Shown piece after piece: positions 9,054-17,653 of a stretch of 39,395 nucleotides of DNA. The notes beneath the pieces are model-generated. The model searched no databases, was not told the origin of the DNA, and saw only the letters and a list, made by a program, of their open reading frames with translations. Location: IMG/VR virus record IMGVR_UViG_3300048672_000578, positions 1-39,395 of that record, one strand, 5' to 3'. The number at the start of each line of letters is the position of its first letter. Position 1 is the stretch's first letter. Source of the stretch: a virus. Position numbers and translations under genes: made by a program.

Positions 9054-9986
9054 TTATTTATTTAATTTATATTTTAAATAATTTGTATTAGACATTTCAA
9101 ATATTCTATCGTTGTCTAAATCTTTCATTATTCTTTTTATTGTTCCTGTATTTGTTGTAACAGTTTTAATTAATTCTAAATTATAACCTCCTGATATAGG
9201 AGAACTATATTTAACTTCATTATTTAAAACACCAACATGTAATTTAGGATTGTCTAAATATTGTAATTCATTATAAACATTCTCAAGTTGTCTAACATCT
9301 TCATCACAATAATCTAACATATCTTTCATAGCATTTCTATCATTTAACATTACAACTTTATTCCATAAATCAGGAGTTGTTTGTATTTTACCTTCAAAAC
9401 CTAAAAATTTAGAAATGTAATCTAATCTATTTGAGTTTAAATAAAGTTTAGCTTTTGCTAATTTAAGAGTATCAAATTGTTTATAATTAGGTAGCATTGG
9501 TATTCTATGAAATAATGCTCTAGTTTTTAACCATTTAAGATCAAAATTATCACCATTATGTGCTACAATTAAATCAGCTTCATTTAATACTTCAACAAAT
9601 TGTTCAATAAGAAATTTATCACATTGATTTTTATCCCAAGTTAAATTATAAACTTCATCTTCTCCTTGCCATTTATAAGAAACACATATAATTGCTCTTT
9701 CTTTTACAATTTGATTTGGTTGAATGTTTTGTTTATAACCAGCTCTCCAAAACCAACCTATATTAGGACTTGTTTCTAAATCATAGATTAGTACTTTAGC
9801 TGTTTTTGTTTTTACTTTATTTACAATTTGTGAATTTTCTTGTCTACATTGTCTTAAAGCTTCTTTACAATCTTTTATTGTAGTTTCAAAACCTTTATTT
9901 TTTAAATGATCTCTTAATCTTTTTCCACCTTCTTTAATATATCCAGGACGATTACGTAAAAATTCTTTAATTTCTAACAAATTCAT
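9054..9986 (-). CDS. DEDDy 3'-5' exonuclease (RNase H-like fold)
   Basis: 310 residues. The exonuclease motifs are all present: motif I YDLET (Asp69, Glu71), motif II AHNGDNFD (Asp149), a middle FDTL (Asp172), and motif III YCDEDVRQL (Tyr226, Asp230). This is the DEDDy arrangement seen in the YprB-like/RNase_H_2 branch of the DnaQ superfamily. An N-terminal winged-helix-like region (residues 1-60) and a C-terminal segment with GTIKRIMKDLDNDRIFEM, like a small regulatory/HTH motif, flank the nuclease. The substrate is probably DNA ends in repair or recombination, but this is not provable here. It has its own promoter at 10011-10042 and its own terminator. Confidence 0.85.
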   Translation of the reverse strand: MNLLEIKEFLRNRPGYIKEGGKRLRDHLKNKGFETTIKDCKEALRQCRQENSQIVNKVKTKTAKVLIYDLETSPNIGWFWRAGYKQNIQPNQIVKERAIICVSYKWQGEDEVYNLTWDKNQCDKFLIEQFVEVLNEADLIVAHNGDNFDLKWLKTRALFHRIPMLPNYKQFDTLKLAKAKLYLNSNRLDYISKFLGFEGKIQTTPDLWNKVVMLNDRNAMKDMLDYCDEDVRQLENVYNELQYLDNPKLHVGVLNNEVKYSSPISGGYNLELIKTVTTNTGTIKRIMKDLDNDRIFEMSNTNYLKYKLNK

Positions 9987-10010
9987 ATTTAATTATTTAT
10001 AATTATTGTA

Positions 10011-10042
10011 CAAAGGTACAACAAATATTTGACATTTCCAAA
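10011..10042 (-). promoter_or_regulatory. Bacteroidetes-type promoter for exonuclease gene
   Basis: Minus-strand TTTG at 10039-10042 and TACCTTTG at 10011-10018, exactly 20 nt apart, give a full match to the -33/-7 consensus. The start codon is about 25 nt below the -7 box. Confidence 0.85.
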
Positions 10043-10065
10043 TAAAATAGCAATTATTTTATAAT

Positions 10066-10659
10066 TTATTTTCTAATATTAATAAATCTAAAAGAATATC
10101 CTAAATAAATGTTCTTATTTGTGTCATATCCTGTAGTAAATAAGTCACCTCTTTTATTTTGAAATGATAAGTTAGCTTTAGTGCCAAATGAATTTAATTG
10201 TAAACTATTAAATACTTCAAAACCACCATATAATGCAAAAACAGTTTTTCTTTCAGGTAGTCTAGCTTTAATTGTTATTGTAGGAGCTATTTTAAGTAGT
10301 TTTCCTTCAGTTTCTGTAAAAATAGATACATCAGCTATACTATCATTAAATTCGTTCTTATATTGTCTTATTTTAGTTGCATCAATAAACATTTTTGTTT
10401 TAGTAGAATCTTCTGCTTTTTCAAAAACTTTAATTTTAATAGTATCTACTTTACCTTTTATAAAAACAGTATCACCATTTATAGTTTTATATTTTGTTAT
10501 TATTTTAGAAGGTAACTCAATAGGTTTATATATTGTATCAAATTGTTTAACTATTTTATCCTTATATACAATAGAATTGTTTTTACAACTTCTTTGAATA
10601 AAAATTACAACCAGTAAAAATAATATAATTACTGGTTGTATATATTTTTTATTTATCAT
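10066..10659 (-). CDS. Membrane-anchored protein at end of lysis cassette, spanin candidate
   Basis: 197 residues with one N-terminal transmembrane segment (about residues 8-22, VIILFLLVVIFI) and then a long extracytoplasmic part. KIVKQFDTIYKPIELPSKIITKYK and repeated VDTI/GDTV motifs resemble DUF6808-type proteins of Bacteroidetes and their phages. The C-terminus is beta-rich and ends with aromatic residues (NIYLGYSFRFINIRK). It overlaps the endolysin by 4 nt. The topology, an inner-membrane anchor plus a beta-rich periplasmic part, would suit a spanin-like role in breaking the outer membrane, but that is inference from position. Confidence 0.5.
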   Translation of the reverse strand: MINKKYIQPVIILFLLVVIFIQRSCKNNSIVYKDKIVKQFDTIYKPIELPSKIITKYKTINGDTVFIKGKVDTIKIKVFEKAEDSTKTKMFIDATKIRQYKNEFNDSIADVSIFTETEGKLLKIAPTITIKARLPERKTVFALYGGFEVFNSLQLNSFGTKANLSFQNKRGDLFTTGYDTNKNIYLGYSFRFINIRK

Positions 10660-11159
10660 TTAGGTAATCTTTTAATTACTGAATTCATCACTTGTTTTAA
10701 TTGATAAGCATAATCAGGTGCTGTTGCATATCCTGCTTTAGCAATTTCATCAAAAAACATTGCAGGTATATGTTTAACTTTTACAGCTGTTGTATATCGA
10801 GGATTTTTTAAAAAGAAATCTGTATGATCTGCAAATCCTTGAGCTGCTGATGGATATTTTCTAAAGTAATCTTTTACAGTATATTTAAATTTATTACCTG
10901 CTTTTATAATTTTTAAAATTACAGGAAATTTAACTTTATCTGTAGATAAATATTCAGTAGTAGTAATTAATTGTTCATTACCATTAACTCCATCTGTATC
11001 TTTAATTCCAAAAAAGTTATTACCTACTGCTTTAGAACCCCAACCACTTTCAAGAGCAGCTTGAGTTAAAGGTATGAGATAATGAAATCCTGAACGAACT
11101 TCTTCTTTTTTAGCTTCTGGTAAATAAACTTTTACAAATTCTTCTGGTGTAAGATTCAT
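10656..11159 (-). CDS. Endolysin, glucosaminidase family (FlgJ-like)
   Basis: 167 residues. The motif LIPLTQAALESGWGSKAVGN with catalytic Glu37, followed by NFFGIKD, is the signature of the glucosaminidase (PF01832) fold that cleaves the glycan chains of peptidoglycan. The C-terminal YAYQLKQVM is also typical. There is no signal peptide, so export would rely on a holin, and holin-like genes lie just upstream (12672-11778). The start ATG overlaps the stop of a GIY-YIG endonuclease by 4 nt (ATGA). The endolysin role in host lysis is well supported. Confidence 0.88.
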   Translation of the reverse strand: MNLTPEEFVKVYLPEAKKEEVRSGFHYLIPLTQAALESGWGSKAVGNNFFGIKDTDGVNGNEQLITTTEYLSTDKVKFPVILKIIKAGNKFKYTVKDYFRKYPSAAQGFADHTDFFLKNPRYTTAVKVKHIPAMFFDEIAKAGYATAPDYAYQLKQVMNSVIKRLPK

Positions 11160-11770
11160 GTTAAAAATTTTAAAGATGTTTTATTTTTATTTTGTTCTGT
11201 TAACATTGCTGTTAAAGTTGTTCTTTTCATATTAAAAAACTCAGCAGCTAAAGATGAAGTTTCAAATATTTTATTTGTAGAAGTATCTATTACTTTTTTA
11301 GCAGATGGATTTTTACCCCCTTTAGTAGCTTTAGAAATATTAGATTTCCAATCATTAGAAAATACTTTACCTTTCATCCAAATATTTTTACCTTTAAAGG
11401 CTTTTGATCTTTTTTGTTTTTCATGCTCAGACATTTTATAACCATAACAACCTTTTCCTCCTTTAGATATATTACATAATTTACTTCCAGATTTTATGTA
11501 ATAATCAATCCAATAAATTTCTCTTTCTTCCCATTTTTCTAAACATTTTTCTATTATTTCCATAATTGGTTTTTTACCATCTTTTAAAAAAGTTAATAAC
11601 CAGTTTGATAAATGTTTACTTCTTGAGTTTAATTGTATTTTGTAATTAGAATGTTGTATATATCTTTTTTTTGGTTCAATAGATTTTCCAACATATTTAA
11701 TTTCTAAAGTATCTGGATGTTTTAGTATATAAATATATGTAATCTTATTATTACATTCTTCTGGTGTCAT
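11156..11770 (-). CDS. GIY-YIG homing endonuclease with NUMOD3/NUMOD1 repeats
   Basis: 204 residues. The catalytic core is a variant: YIYILKHP for GIY and IKYVGKS for YIG, with the conserved Glu in EEREIYWIDYY. Downstream are two NUMOD3-like elements (GYKMSEHEKQKRSKAFKGKNIWMKG and GGKNPSAKK) and a NUMOD1-like helix-turn-helix (KIFETSSLAAEFFNMKRTT). It differs from the other two endonucleases here, so it was acquired separately. It is inserted inside the lysis cassette between the XhlA-like gene and the endolysin. A mobile role is likely. Confidence 0.85.
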   Translation of the reverse strand: MTPEECNNKITYIYILKHPDTLEIKYVGKSIEPKKRYIQHSNYKIQLNSRSKHLSNWLLTFLKDGKKPIMEIIEKCLEKWEEREIYWIDYYIKSGSKLCNISKGGKGCYGYKMSEHEKQKRSKAFKGKNIWMKGKVFSNDWKSNISKATKGGKNPSAKKVIDTSTNKIFETSSLAAEFFNMKRTTLTAMLTEQNKNKTSLKFLT

Positions 11771-11777
11771 AATTTAA

Positions 11778-12107
11778 TTATTTAGTTGTGAACCAATAAA
11801 TTGCTACACCTGTAAAAATAGTAGAAATAACTCCTAAAACCCATTGCATAATCCATAACAATGTATCGTTTTTTATTTTATTTGTTTCTAACAATTCTAT
11901 TTTTTCATGTAATAATTTTTGTTCTTCTTTTATATCTCTAATTTCACTTGTAATACCTGTGTTTCCATTAACAGAATTACCAATAAGAGCATTAAGTATG
12001 TTTGCTATATCTTTTTGAATTTCCTTAATGTGTTGTTCCATTCTGTCTAATTTGAATTTTTCTTCTGTATTCATTTTTGCTTTATTAGTTTCTTCCATAT
12101 TGGACAT
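11778..12107 (-). CDS. XhlA-like coiled-coil membrane protein, lysis-associated
   Basis: 109 residues. A charged N-terminal region predicted to form a coiled coil (KFKLDRMEQHIKEIQKDI and EIRDIKEEQKLLHEKIELLE) is followed by one C-terminal transmembrane segment (ILWIMQ to AIYWF). This is the layout of XhlA/hemolysin-type phage lysis accessory proteins. It begins on the last base of the upstream stop (TAATG) and is followed by the GIY-YIG gene and endolysin. A role with the holin is inferred. Confidence 0.6.
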   Translation of the reverse strand: MSNMEETNKAKMNTEEKFKLDRMEQHIKEIQKDIANILNALIGNSVNGNTGITSEIRDIKEEQKLLHEKIELLETNKIKNDTLLWIMQWVLGVISTIFTGVAIYWFTTK

Positions 12108-12298
12108 TACATTTTATCTTTTAATTTTAATATTGTTTCTGTATATTTAGTACTTCCTATATATGCTGTAGATATAATTATCCATTGCCATCCATCCACA
12201 TAATGTGAAAATAAAGCAATAGTAGACGTTATAAATACTAAAAAAGTTTTACTTATAGTTCTATTAAATAATTTATCTATAATTTCTTGTCTACTCAT
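12107..12298 (-). CDS. Small membrane protein, holin candidate
   Basis: 63 residues with two hydrophobic segments (FLVFITSTIALFSHYV and WIIISTAYIGSTKY) separated by a short polar turn and followed by a basic tail. Size and topology fit a small class II-like holin, and it sits directly upstream of the XhlA-like and endolysin genes, overlapping its upstream neighbour by 4 nt. No family could be named from sequence alone. Confidence 0.55.
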   Translation of the reverse strand: MSRQEIIDKLFNRTISKTFLVFITSTIALFSHYVDGWQWIIISTAYIGSTKYTETILKLKDKM

Positions 12299-12672
12299 AA
12301 TAATATATAAATTATTGTTCCTATTATTCCACTATATCCTCCTGCATGTACATCACACCAATCAAATTTAGCTTTTCCTAAATATTCTAAAAGACCTTCT
12401 CTTATTAAGTTTATTGTATATCCAATTATCCATCCTACTAGTATTAGTATACAAATATTAAAATCTGCAAAATGGAAATATAAAAATCCTAATCTAATAA
12501 CTGCTAAAACAATAGGTAAGGTTACAAATATATGTAAGTAATACCTCTCTTTAAAAAAGTTTTTACTAAATATTTTAGGTATAGCTGTAAAACCTCCTGA
12601 TAAAAATTTTAATAATCCTGGTACTGCTGAGAAATCAGGAATTAAGTTATTTATTATTTCTTTTATTTTCAT
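12295..12672 (-). CDS. Polytopic membrane protein of the lysis cassette
   Basis: 125 residues with three or four transmembrane segments (HIFVTLPIVLAVIRLGFLYF, NICILILVGWIIGYTI, GIIGTIIYILL). The loop WCDVHAGGYSGIIG carries a polar/Gly motif just before the last segment. It lies 2 nt after the upstream gene and overlaps the holin candidate by 4 nt, so it belongs to the lysis unit. It could be the main holin or an accessory membrane protein. I do not recognise the family with certainty. Confidence 0.5.
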   Translation of the reverse strand: MKIKEIINNLIPDFSAVPGLLKFLSGGFTAIPKIFSKNFFKERYYLHIFVTLPIVLAVIRLGFLYFHFADFNICILILVGWIIGYTINLIREGLLEYLGKAKFDWCDVHAGGYSGIIGTIIYILL

Positions 12673-12674
12673 AG

Positions 12675-13097
12675 TTATAATTTTATTAAGTTTGCATTTA
12701 TAAATATATCGTCAATTTGTTCTTTTGAAAGTTGTAAAACTGCTTGTAAATAATTTATAGTTTGACTATCTCGGTCAATTGTAGTTCCGTAATTCCAAAT
12801 GTATAATCCAGCAGTTTTAGTTGGTTCGTCTAAATTCTCTAAAGCATTTGCTACATTTTGTTCCAATCCCTTTAATTTCAAAATAACTCTTAACTTCCAC
12901 AAAGAAACCTCTAAAGGACATTCTATTTCAGTTATTTCTTCAACTTTATAGAAAGTAGATGTTTCTAAATTGTAGTAATTATTATCTGCTAATACACTTG
13001 CTTCAACTTCAACTATGATTTCATCAGCTTGTAAATTTACTTCTGTTAAAGTAGCATATAAGATTTTCTCTGTTGTTGTATTAATTACTATTTTCAT
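12675..13097 (-). CDS. Small fibre-associated protein (baseplate/XkdW-like pattern)
   Basis: 140 residues. A beta-rich N-terminal half is followed by a helical C-terminal half, with VSLWKLRVILKLKGLEQNVANALENL, then IWNYGTTIDRDS and LQLSKEQIDDIFINANLI. This two-part pattern is common in small phage proteins found beside tail fibres and thought to cap, anchor or help fold them. It lies 1 nt after the large fibre gene, which supports a fibre-related role. Function is inferred. Confidence 0.5.
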   Translation of the reverse strand: MKIVINTTTEKILYATLTEVNLQADEIIVEVEASVLADNNYYNLETSTFYKVEEITEIECPLEVSLWKLRVILKLKGLEQNVANALENLDEPTKTAGLYIWNYGTTIDRDSQTINYLQAVLQLSKEQIDDIFINANLIKL

Positions 13098-13098
13098 A

Positions 13099-15069
13099 TT
13101 AATTAGTGATATTAGCGAGTTGAAAAGTTAGATATTCAGATGTTACAGTATTTCCTTGTTGAAGTGTAAAAAATACATATAAGTCGTTAGCAGTATTATA
13201 AGCCGTTGTACTTGGCGCACTTCCATTATTTACTTCATCAGTTACGGCACTTGTTGTAAAATTAATTCCAGACAAATTACCATTATTTAAAGCAAAAGAC
13301 CTTACTAATTTTTGATATGAAAATGTGAATTGTGTTTGTAGGTAAGCTATTTGCACAGCTCCAGTTAAAGTATTAGCAGTATTAATTTTAACTTTCATTG
13401 AGCCGTTAGAAGTAGATACATTTTTGGATATGTTAAATATAATTTTTATTACATCACTGCTATTGAAAGTACCTGCAGGTATAAAAGCAGTTGCAACTAT
13501 AGTTTCTAAAATAACTCCCGCTATTGTGTATGGAGTAGTATTCAAATACTTATAAGGCGTAAATCCTAAAGCATTTTGCTTACCATTCCATGTAGCCTTT
13601 TCAGTTGTGCTAACTGCTTGGTCAATAGCTGAAATTTTAGTAAGTTCAGCATCTGTAACATATCGCTTATCAGTGCTATCAGGTAAAGACGCTGTTGAAC
13701 TTGGTATATCTGTAATATCAGCTATTCCTGTATAATCTTTATCTTGCCACTCTGCACTACGGTCACTACTAACATTATAAGAAGATAAAGTCATCTTCTT
13801 AGTATCTCCGTTTGTCTTAGTAACTATTTTCAAAGCCTCTAATCCATTTGCTCCTAAATCCAGCAACGTAGCTGCACCACTAAAAGGTACTAAACCGCTA
13901 ATATCTGGTATATCCGTAATATCAGCAATACCCGTATAGTTTTTATCTTGCCACTCTGCGGTATATTCTGAATTTACATTACTTGACCTTAAAGTCATTT
14001 TCTTTGTAGTACCATTAGTTTGAGTAACAACCTCCCCTGCTCTAATTCCAAAATCACCCAAATCAATATTTGAATTAGCATTGCTACCGTCAATTGCTAA
14101 TGCACCAATATCAGAAGGATTAGAAGAGTAAGTTAAAAAACCTATATCATCTGTTAATTGACTTATTAATGTTGGTATATTAGAAGTTAATGCAAAAGTT
14201 CCTGAACTATTTGGAAAATTATATTTTCTAGTGACATCTAATAAAGATGTACTAAGTTTAACATATATTGATCCATTTTTTGAAAAAACCATTTGCCCAT
14301 TTTCATCAGCAGTAGCGTTAACTCCAAATAAATACACATCATCATGTGTATTATTAGCACCAGCACCACCTCCTATAGCAGTAACTCTATCTCCAGTATT
14401 ATTTGTTCCAGCATACATTCCAATAAGATTGCAATTATTACCTGAATTATTAACACCTGTATATTCACCAAATATATTAACGTATAATCCAGTATTTCCT
14501 ACACCTGCACCAGTTCCTTGAAGATTAATACCGTTAGTTAAAGTATGATTGGAATTTAAAATATTTTCTAAACTAAATAAATCTAAAGAACCATCACCTC
14601 TAACATATTCATTTATTGTTCCTGTTGGTATAGGAAAATACCCATTAATATCAGAAATTAATGCTATTGTACCTGAAGAAGATGGTAAACTCCAGCCAAC
14701 AGCAGGTCCACTGTAAGATAATGTTCCAGAATTAAGTTGTAGTCCATAAGGAGAAAGAATACTTTGATTTCCAGAAAAATCATCTAAAATTAATCCTACA
14801 TAAGGTTGATATAAAAGATTATAATTTGTATCAAAACTATCACTAATTCCAAAATTATAACCATCACTAAATAAATTACCAGAGGTTAAACCTCCAACTG
14901 TTATTGAATTTGTTGTTATTGGACTTATATCTGTAACTTCTTGTAATCCTGGGTTAAAAATAGAAGGAATATTAATTAAATCATTAAAATCTCCAGAAAA
15001 AGCTACATCTGCAAATATAGATAAATCAATATTACCATTGTCACCTAATATATTATTTTCAAATGCCAT
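13099..15069 (-). CDS. Tail fibre / receptor-binding protein with duplicated modules
   Basis: 656 residues. The N-terminus (MAFENNILGDNGNIDLSIF) is probably the virion attachment part. The middle is a low-complexity beta-rich shaft with SSSGTIALIS and SSGTFALTS repeats and a Gly/Asn-rich section (NLIGMYAGTNNTGDR). The C-terminal half holds two related copies of a module of about 70 residues containing TNGxTKKMTL, AEWQDKxYTGIADITDIP. The distal end ends in a beta-rich domain. The module copies and the C-terminus have less AT-rich DNA than flanking genes, which suggests recombination with other phages. Host recognition is the likely role. Confidence 0.75.
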   Translation of the reverse strand: MAFENNILGDNGNIDLSIFADVAFSGDFNDLINIPSIFNPGLQEVTDISPITTNSITVGGLTSGNLFSDGYNFGISDSFDTNYNLLYQPYVGLILDDFSGNQSILSPYGLQLNSGTLSYSGPAVGWSLPSSSGTIALISDINGYFPIPTGTINEYVRGDGSLDLFSLENILNSNHTLTNGINLQGTGAGVGNTGLYVNIFGEYTGVNNSGNNCNLIGMYAGTNNTGDRVTAIGGGAGANNTHDDVYLFGVNATADENGQMVFSKNGSIYVKLSTSLLDVTRKYNFPNSSGTFALTSNIPTLISQLTDDIGFLTYSSNPSDIGALAIDGSNANSNIDLGDFGIRAGEVVTQTNGTTKKMTLRSSNVNSEYTAEWQDKNYTGIADITDIPDISGLVPFSGAATLLDLGANGLEALKIVTKTNGDTKKMTLSSYNVSSDRSAEWQDKDYTGIADITDIPSSTASLPDSTDKRYVTDAELTKISAIDQAVSTTEKATWNGKQNALGFTPYKYLNTTPYTIAGVILETIVATAFIPAGTFNSSDVIKIIFNISKNVSTSNGSMKVKINTANTLTGAVQIAYLQTQFTFSYQKLVRSFALNNGNLSGINFTTSAVTDEVNNGSAPSTTAYNTANDLYVFFTLQQGNTVTSEYLTFQLANITN

Positions 15070-15467
15070 TATATTGTTTCTATTAAATATTTAACTATTA
15101 TTTTACTTCCTGCTTTTATAGTAAATTTAAATTCTGTTTGATTTAATGTTGTTAATTCTGTATTTAAAACTGTTTTTGTTGGAAAAGTATAAACATTACC
15201 ATTTATTAATTGTGTAATATTACCTTCCAAAACTAATACAGATATTGAATGATATGTGTTTACAGGATAAGTTACAACTAAATCTGTAACAGGTTCATAT
15301 GATTCTATTATTTCAGTATCATAATGAACACCACCATTAGCACATACGCTTACTGCTTGAACTAATTCTACAAGTTTTCTTAAATCACTATTTTTATATT
15401 TATTACAATCTTCAAAAGCTATTAATAATTCATTAACAGTTTGATTTATTTCATTACATTGTATCAT
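15069..15467 (-). CDS. Small beta-rich fibre-region protein
   Basis: 132 residues. A helical N-terminus (NEINQTVNELLIAFEDCNKY) is followed by a beta-sandwich-like region rich in Thr/Val (VVTYPVNTYHSISVLVLEGNI). It shares its last base region with the start of the tail fibre gene and is likely part of the fibre or collar structure. No catalytic motif is seen and I do not recognise the family. Confidence 0.45.
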   Translation of the reverse strand: MIQCNEINQTVNELLIAFEDCNKYKNSDLRKLVELVQAVSVCANGGVHYDTEIIESYEPVTDLVVTYPVNTYHSISVLVLEGNITQLINGNVYTFPTKTVLNTELTTLNQTEFKFTIKAGSKIIVKYLIETI

Positions 15468-15478
15468 TTGTTTTTATT

Positions 15479-16084
15479 TTAATAAATTGGTTTTGAATAC
15501 ATAGTTGGTGTATTATATGCTTTATCTACAATATATTCCATTTTAAAACCATCCATAAAAAATTCTAAAACAGCAGGTGTCCATAAAGGATCATATGTTA
15601 AGTGTATACTTAATGTTATTGTTTGACCCGCAGTAAAAGAAATTTCATTATAAAAAGTTTGCCAAGCATTATAAACATATGTGAAATTAGGTATTGAATT
15701 ACTACCTATATTAAAAGGTAATGTTGCATATGGTGAACCTGAACCATTTACATAAAAACTAATTCCACCAACTAATTCTGGTAACCAATTTGTTCCATGA
15801 ATCATTGTTCTAAATGAAAAAATATATTTTCCATTTCTAGGTACGACAAAAGAATAATCTGTACTATTTGTTGGTCTAAATGATATATCGTTTAAATTAT
15901 AATGAGGATGATTTATTTTTAATGATTTTTCACCAACAAAATGTTCACTTGTTGAGGTTGTAACAGTTGCTCCTGAACCACTACCTACAGTTACATCCCA
16001 TGTCTTAGTATTATCAAATGTAAAATCTTCAGTTAAAATATTTTCATTATATAATGGTTTTTCCCACGTTATTTTTGTCATCAT
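15479..16084 (-). CDS. Jelly-roll/carbohydrate-binding-like virion protein
   Basis: 201 residues, nearly all beta-type. NILTEDFTFDNTKTWDVTVGSG, then EHFVGEKSLKINHP, YSFVVPRNGKYIFSFRTMIHG and FTAGQTITLSIHL follow the strand order of carbohydrate-binding beta-sandwich modules (CBM-like). This suggests surface glycan binding at the virion. The start may be the first or second ATG (16084 or 16081). It lies between collar-type and fibre genes. The fold assignment is by pattern only. Confidence 0.5.
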   Translation of the reverse strand: MMTKITWEKPLYNENILTEDFTFDNTKTWDVTVGSGSGATVTTSTSEHFVGEKSLKINHPHYNLNDISFRPTNSTDYSFVVPRNGKYIFSFRTMIHGTNWLPELVGGISFYVNGSGSPYATLPFNIGSNSIPNFTYVYNAWQTFYNEISFTAGQTITLSIHLTYDPLWTPAVLEFFMDGFKMEYIVDKAYNTPTMYSKPIY

Positions 16085-16088
16085 AATT

Positions 16089-17117
16089 TTAAATTTTCAT
16101 TATTCTTAAACGTACTATATATGGCTGCATGTTATTGTGTGGTTTACTACTACCTAAAATACCAGATGTTTCACCACCAGTTGTTTCTGTATTATTTGTA
16201 CATAATATAGCACCAGGTGCAGCATATCCAGAAGTATTTAAATCACCATTTCCAGTAACATCTTCTGTTGAAAGTATATCATGTCTATGTTTAGGCATTT
16301 CTTCTAATGTTAAAGAATGATCTTTTTCTCCACCAGTTGCTTCCAATGTAGTATAATTTGTACCATAAGCAATTGTAACTTTACCATTATCATCAGGTGT
16401 TAAATTATTACCATTCATTATAGCCCACCCTAATCTTAAATTTTTACCAAGACCCATTGTTGGACCAGGTGTCATATTAAAATTAGCACTTAAATATGCT
16501 GCATCACAAACTATTTCTTTTGTATCACCATATAAATCTGTTGTAGGAATTGATGAATTTATAATTAAAGGATTACCTGATGTACCATCTCCAGTTATTG
16601 TTACATTTGTACCTGCTTGTATATAAAAATTAGAAGTTATTACATACGGTGTAGCTGTTGTACCATTACCTGTTATTGTAATATTTTGACCAGCATTTAT
16701 TTTTGTTTCAGAACCTGAAACAGTTAAATGTATTGTTGTAGGTGTAACATATGTTACAGTTACAGAATTATTTGGTGAACTTATTACAGGTATATCATCA
16801 GTAGTTATAGATTGTACTAAAAAGAAATTAAATACTTTTAAAGAATAATCTATATCAAATACAATATGATTATCAGGATAAGTAAAATCATCATTTAATA
16901 ATCCTGTATTTTCTTCACCTGTTTGTACTTCTCTCCATTCCCAAATAGTTCTTTCATTTTGACAAAATACCCTCATACCATCATAGTATGTAAATGCTAA
17001 ATTATTATTTAATCCTAAATTAGATAATACAGATTCATTTAAAGAATACTCTTTAACATCTAAAGGTATTTGTGTTGTTATATTTAAACCTGTTGGTATG
17101 TTTGTAGAATTTGACAT
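16089..17117 (-). CDS. Tail collar-domain fibre protein
   Basis: 342 residues. The C-terminal third has the phage tail-collar signature: a Gly-rich turn (TTLEATGGEKDHSLTLEEMP), the His motif KHRHDI around residue 275, and HNNMQPYIVRLRIMKI at the end. Upstream are two related Gly/Asn-rich repeats (AGQNITITGNGTTATPYVI and AGTNVTITGDGTSGNPLII), a repeated beta-shaft unit. The N-terminus contains YDGMRVFCQNERTIWEW, probably the attachment region. It likely forms a short fibre with a metal-binding collar knob. The role is from family knowledge. Confidence 0.7.
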   Translation of the reverse strand: MSNSTNIPTGLNITTQIPLDVKEYSLNESVLSNLGLNNNLAFTYYDGMRVFCQNERTIWEWREVQTGEENTGLLNDDFTYPDNHIVFDIDYSLKVFNFFLVQSITTDDIPVISSPNNSVTVTYVTPTTIHLTVSGSETKINAGQNITITGNGTTATPYVITSNFYIQAGTNVTITGDGTSGNPLIINSSIPTTDLYGDTKEIVCDAAYLSANFNMTPGPTMGLGKNLRLGWAIMNGNNLTPDDNGKVTIAYGTNYTTLEATGGEKDHSLTLEEMPKHRHDILSTEDVTGNGDLNTSGYAAPGAILCTNNTETTGGETSGILGSSKPHNNMQPYIVRLRIMKI

Positions 17118-17119
17118 TA

Positions 17120-17653
17120 TTATAGTGTTATTTCAGTGTATGTTACATAAACATCAATTCCACTATTTCCTCCTAATGGATTATTTCCAGATGTTGTTAA
17201 CAATATTGGAGAATTATCAAAAGCAGAAGAAGTAGTAAATGATGAATAAAAAAGTGTTTGTATTGTTTGTTGATTATAAGTAGCAGATCCTAAATAACTA
17301 GTTGTTGTTGCTATTGCAGTACTTGTACTTCCATATCTAATTTTCCAAGATCCTCCAACATCTGAATAAGTATTTGAATTATAATTTATTTTTATAACTA
17401 TGCAGCTAGGTACAATTATTTTTCCAGAAACAGCTGGAACTATTGTTATTGGTGTTGTGAAAATATCAAGTATTTGATCACTTGTTATTGTTGTTTTTGC
17501 AACCTTATAATTTCCAATTAATAATATTTGTTGATCTGTATAATCAACAATGGCTTTCATATCATTGCCTAGATTAACATTACTTAAACTTTTTGGAAGA
17601 GTTTTATTTGTAACATCAGTGTCTATTGCTGTTTTTAATTGTGTATTTGTCAT
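17120..17653 (-). CDS. Fibre-region structural protein
   Basis: 177 residues. The N-terminus is helical (MTNTQLKTAIDTDVTNKTLP and NDMKAIVDYTDQQIL). The remainder is Thr/Ser-rich beta sequence with TTPITIVPAVSGKIIVPSCIVIKI, ending VYVTYTEITL. A helical foot with a beta head is typical of small phage fibre or head-decoration proteins. It overlaps the upstream gene by 1 nt. No specific family is recognised. Confidence 0.45.
   Translation of the reverse strand: MTNTQLKTAIDTDVTNKTLPKSLSNVNLGNDMKAIVDYTDQQILLIGNYKVAKTTITSDQILDIFTTPITIVPAVSGKIIVPSCIVIKINYNSNTYSDVGGSWKIRYGSTSTAIATTTSYLGSATYNQQTIQTLFYSSFTTSSAFDNSPILLTTSGNNPLGGNSGIDVYVTYTEITL

Noticed and set aside
10181-10597. 138-residue plus-strand frame opposite the membrane-anchor gene
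   Set aside because: Hydrophobic composition arises from reading the opposite strand of AT-rich coding DNA; it has no promoter or leader and the minus-strand gene fits the operon.
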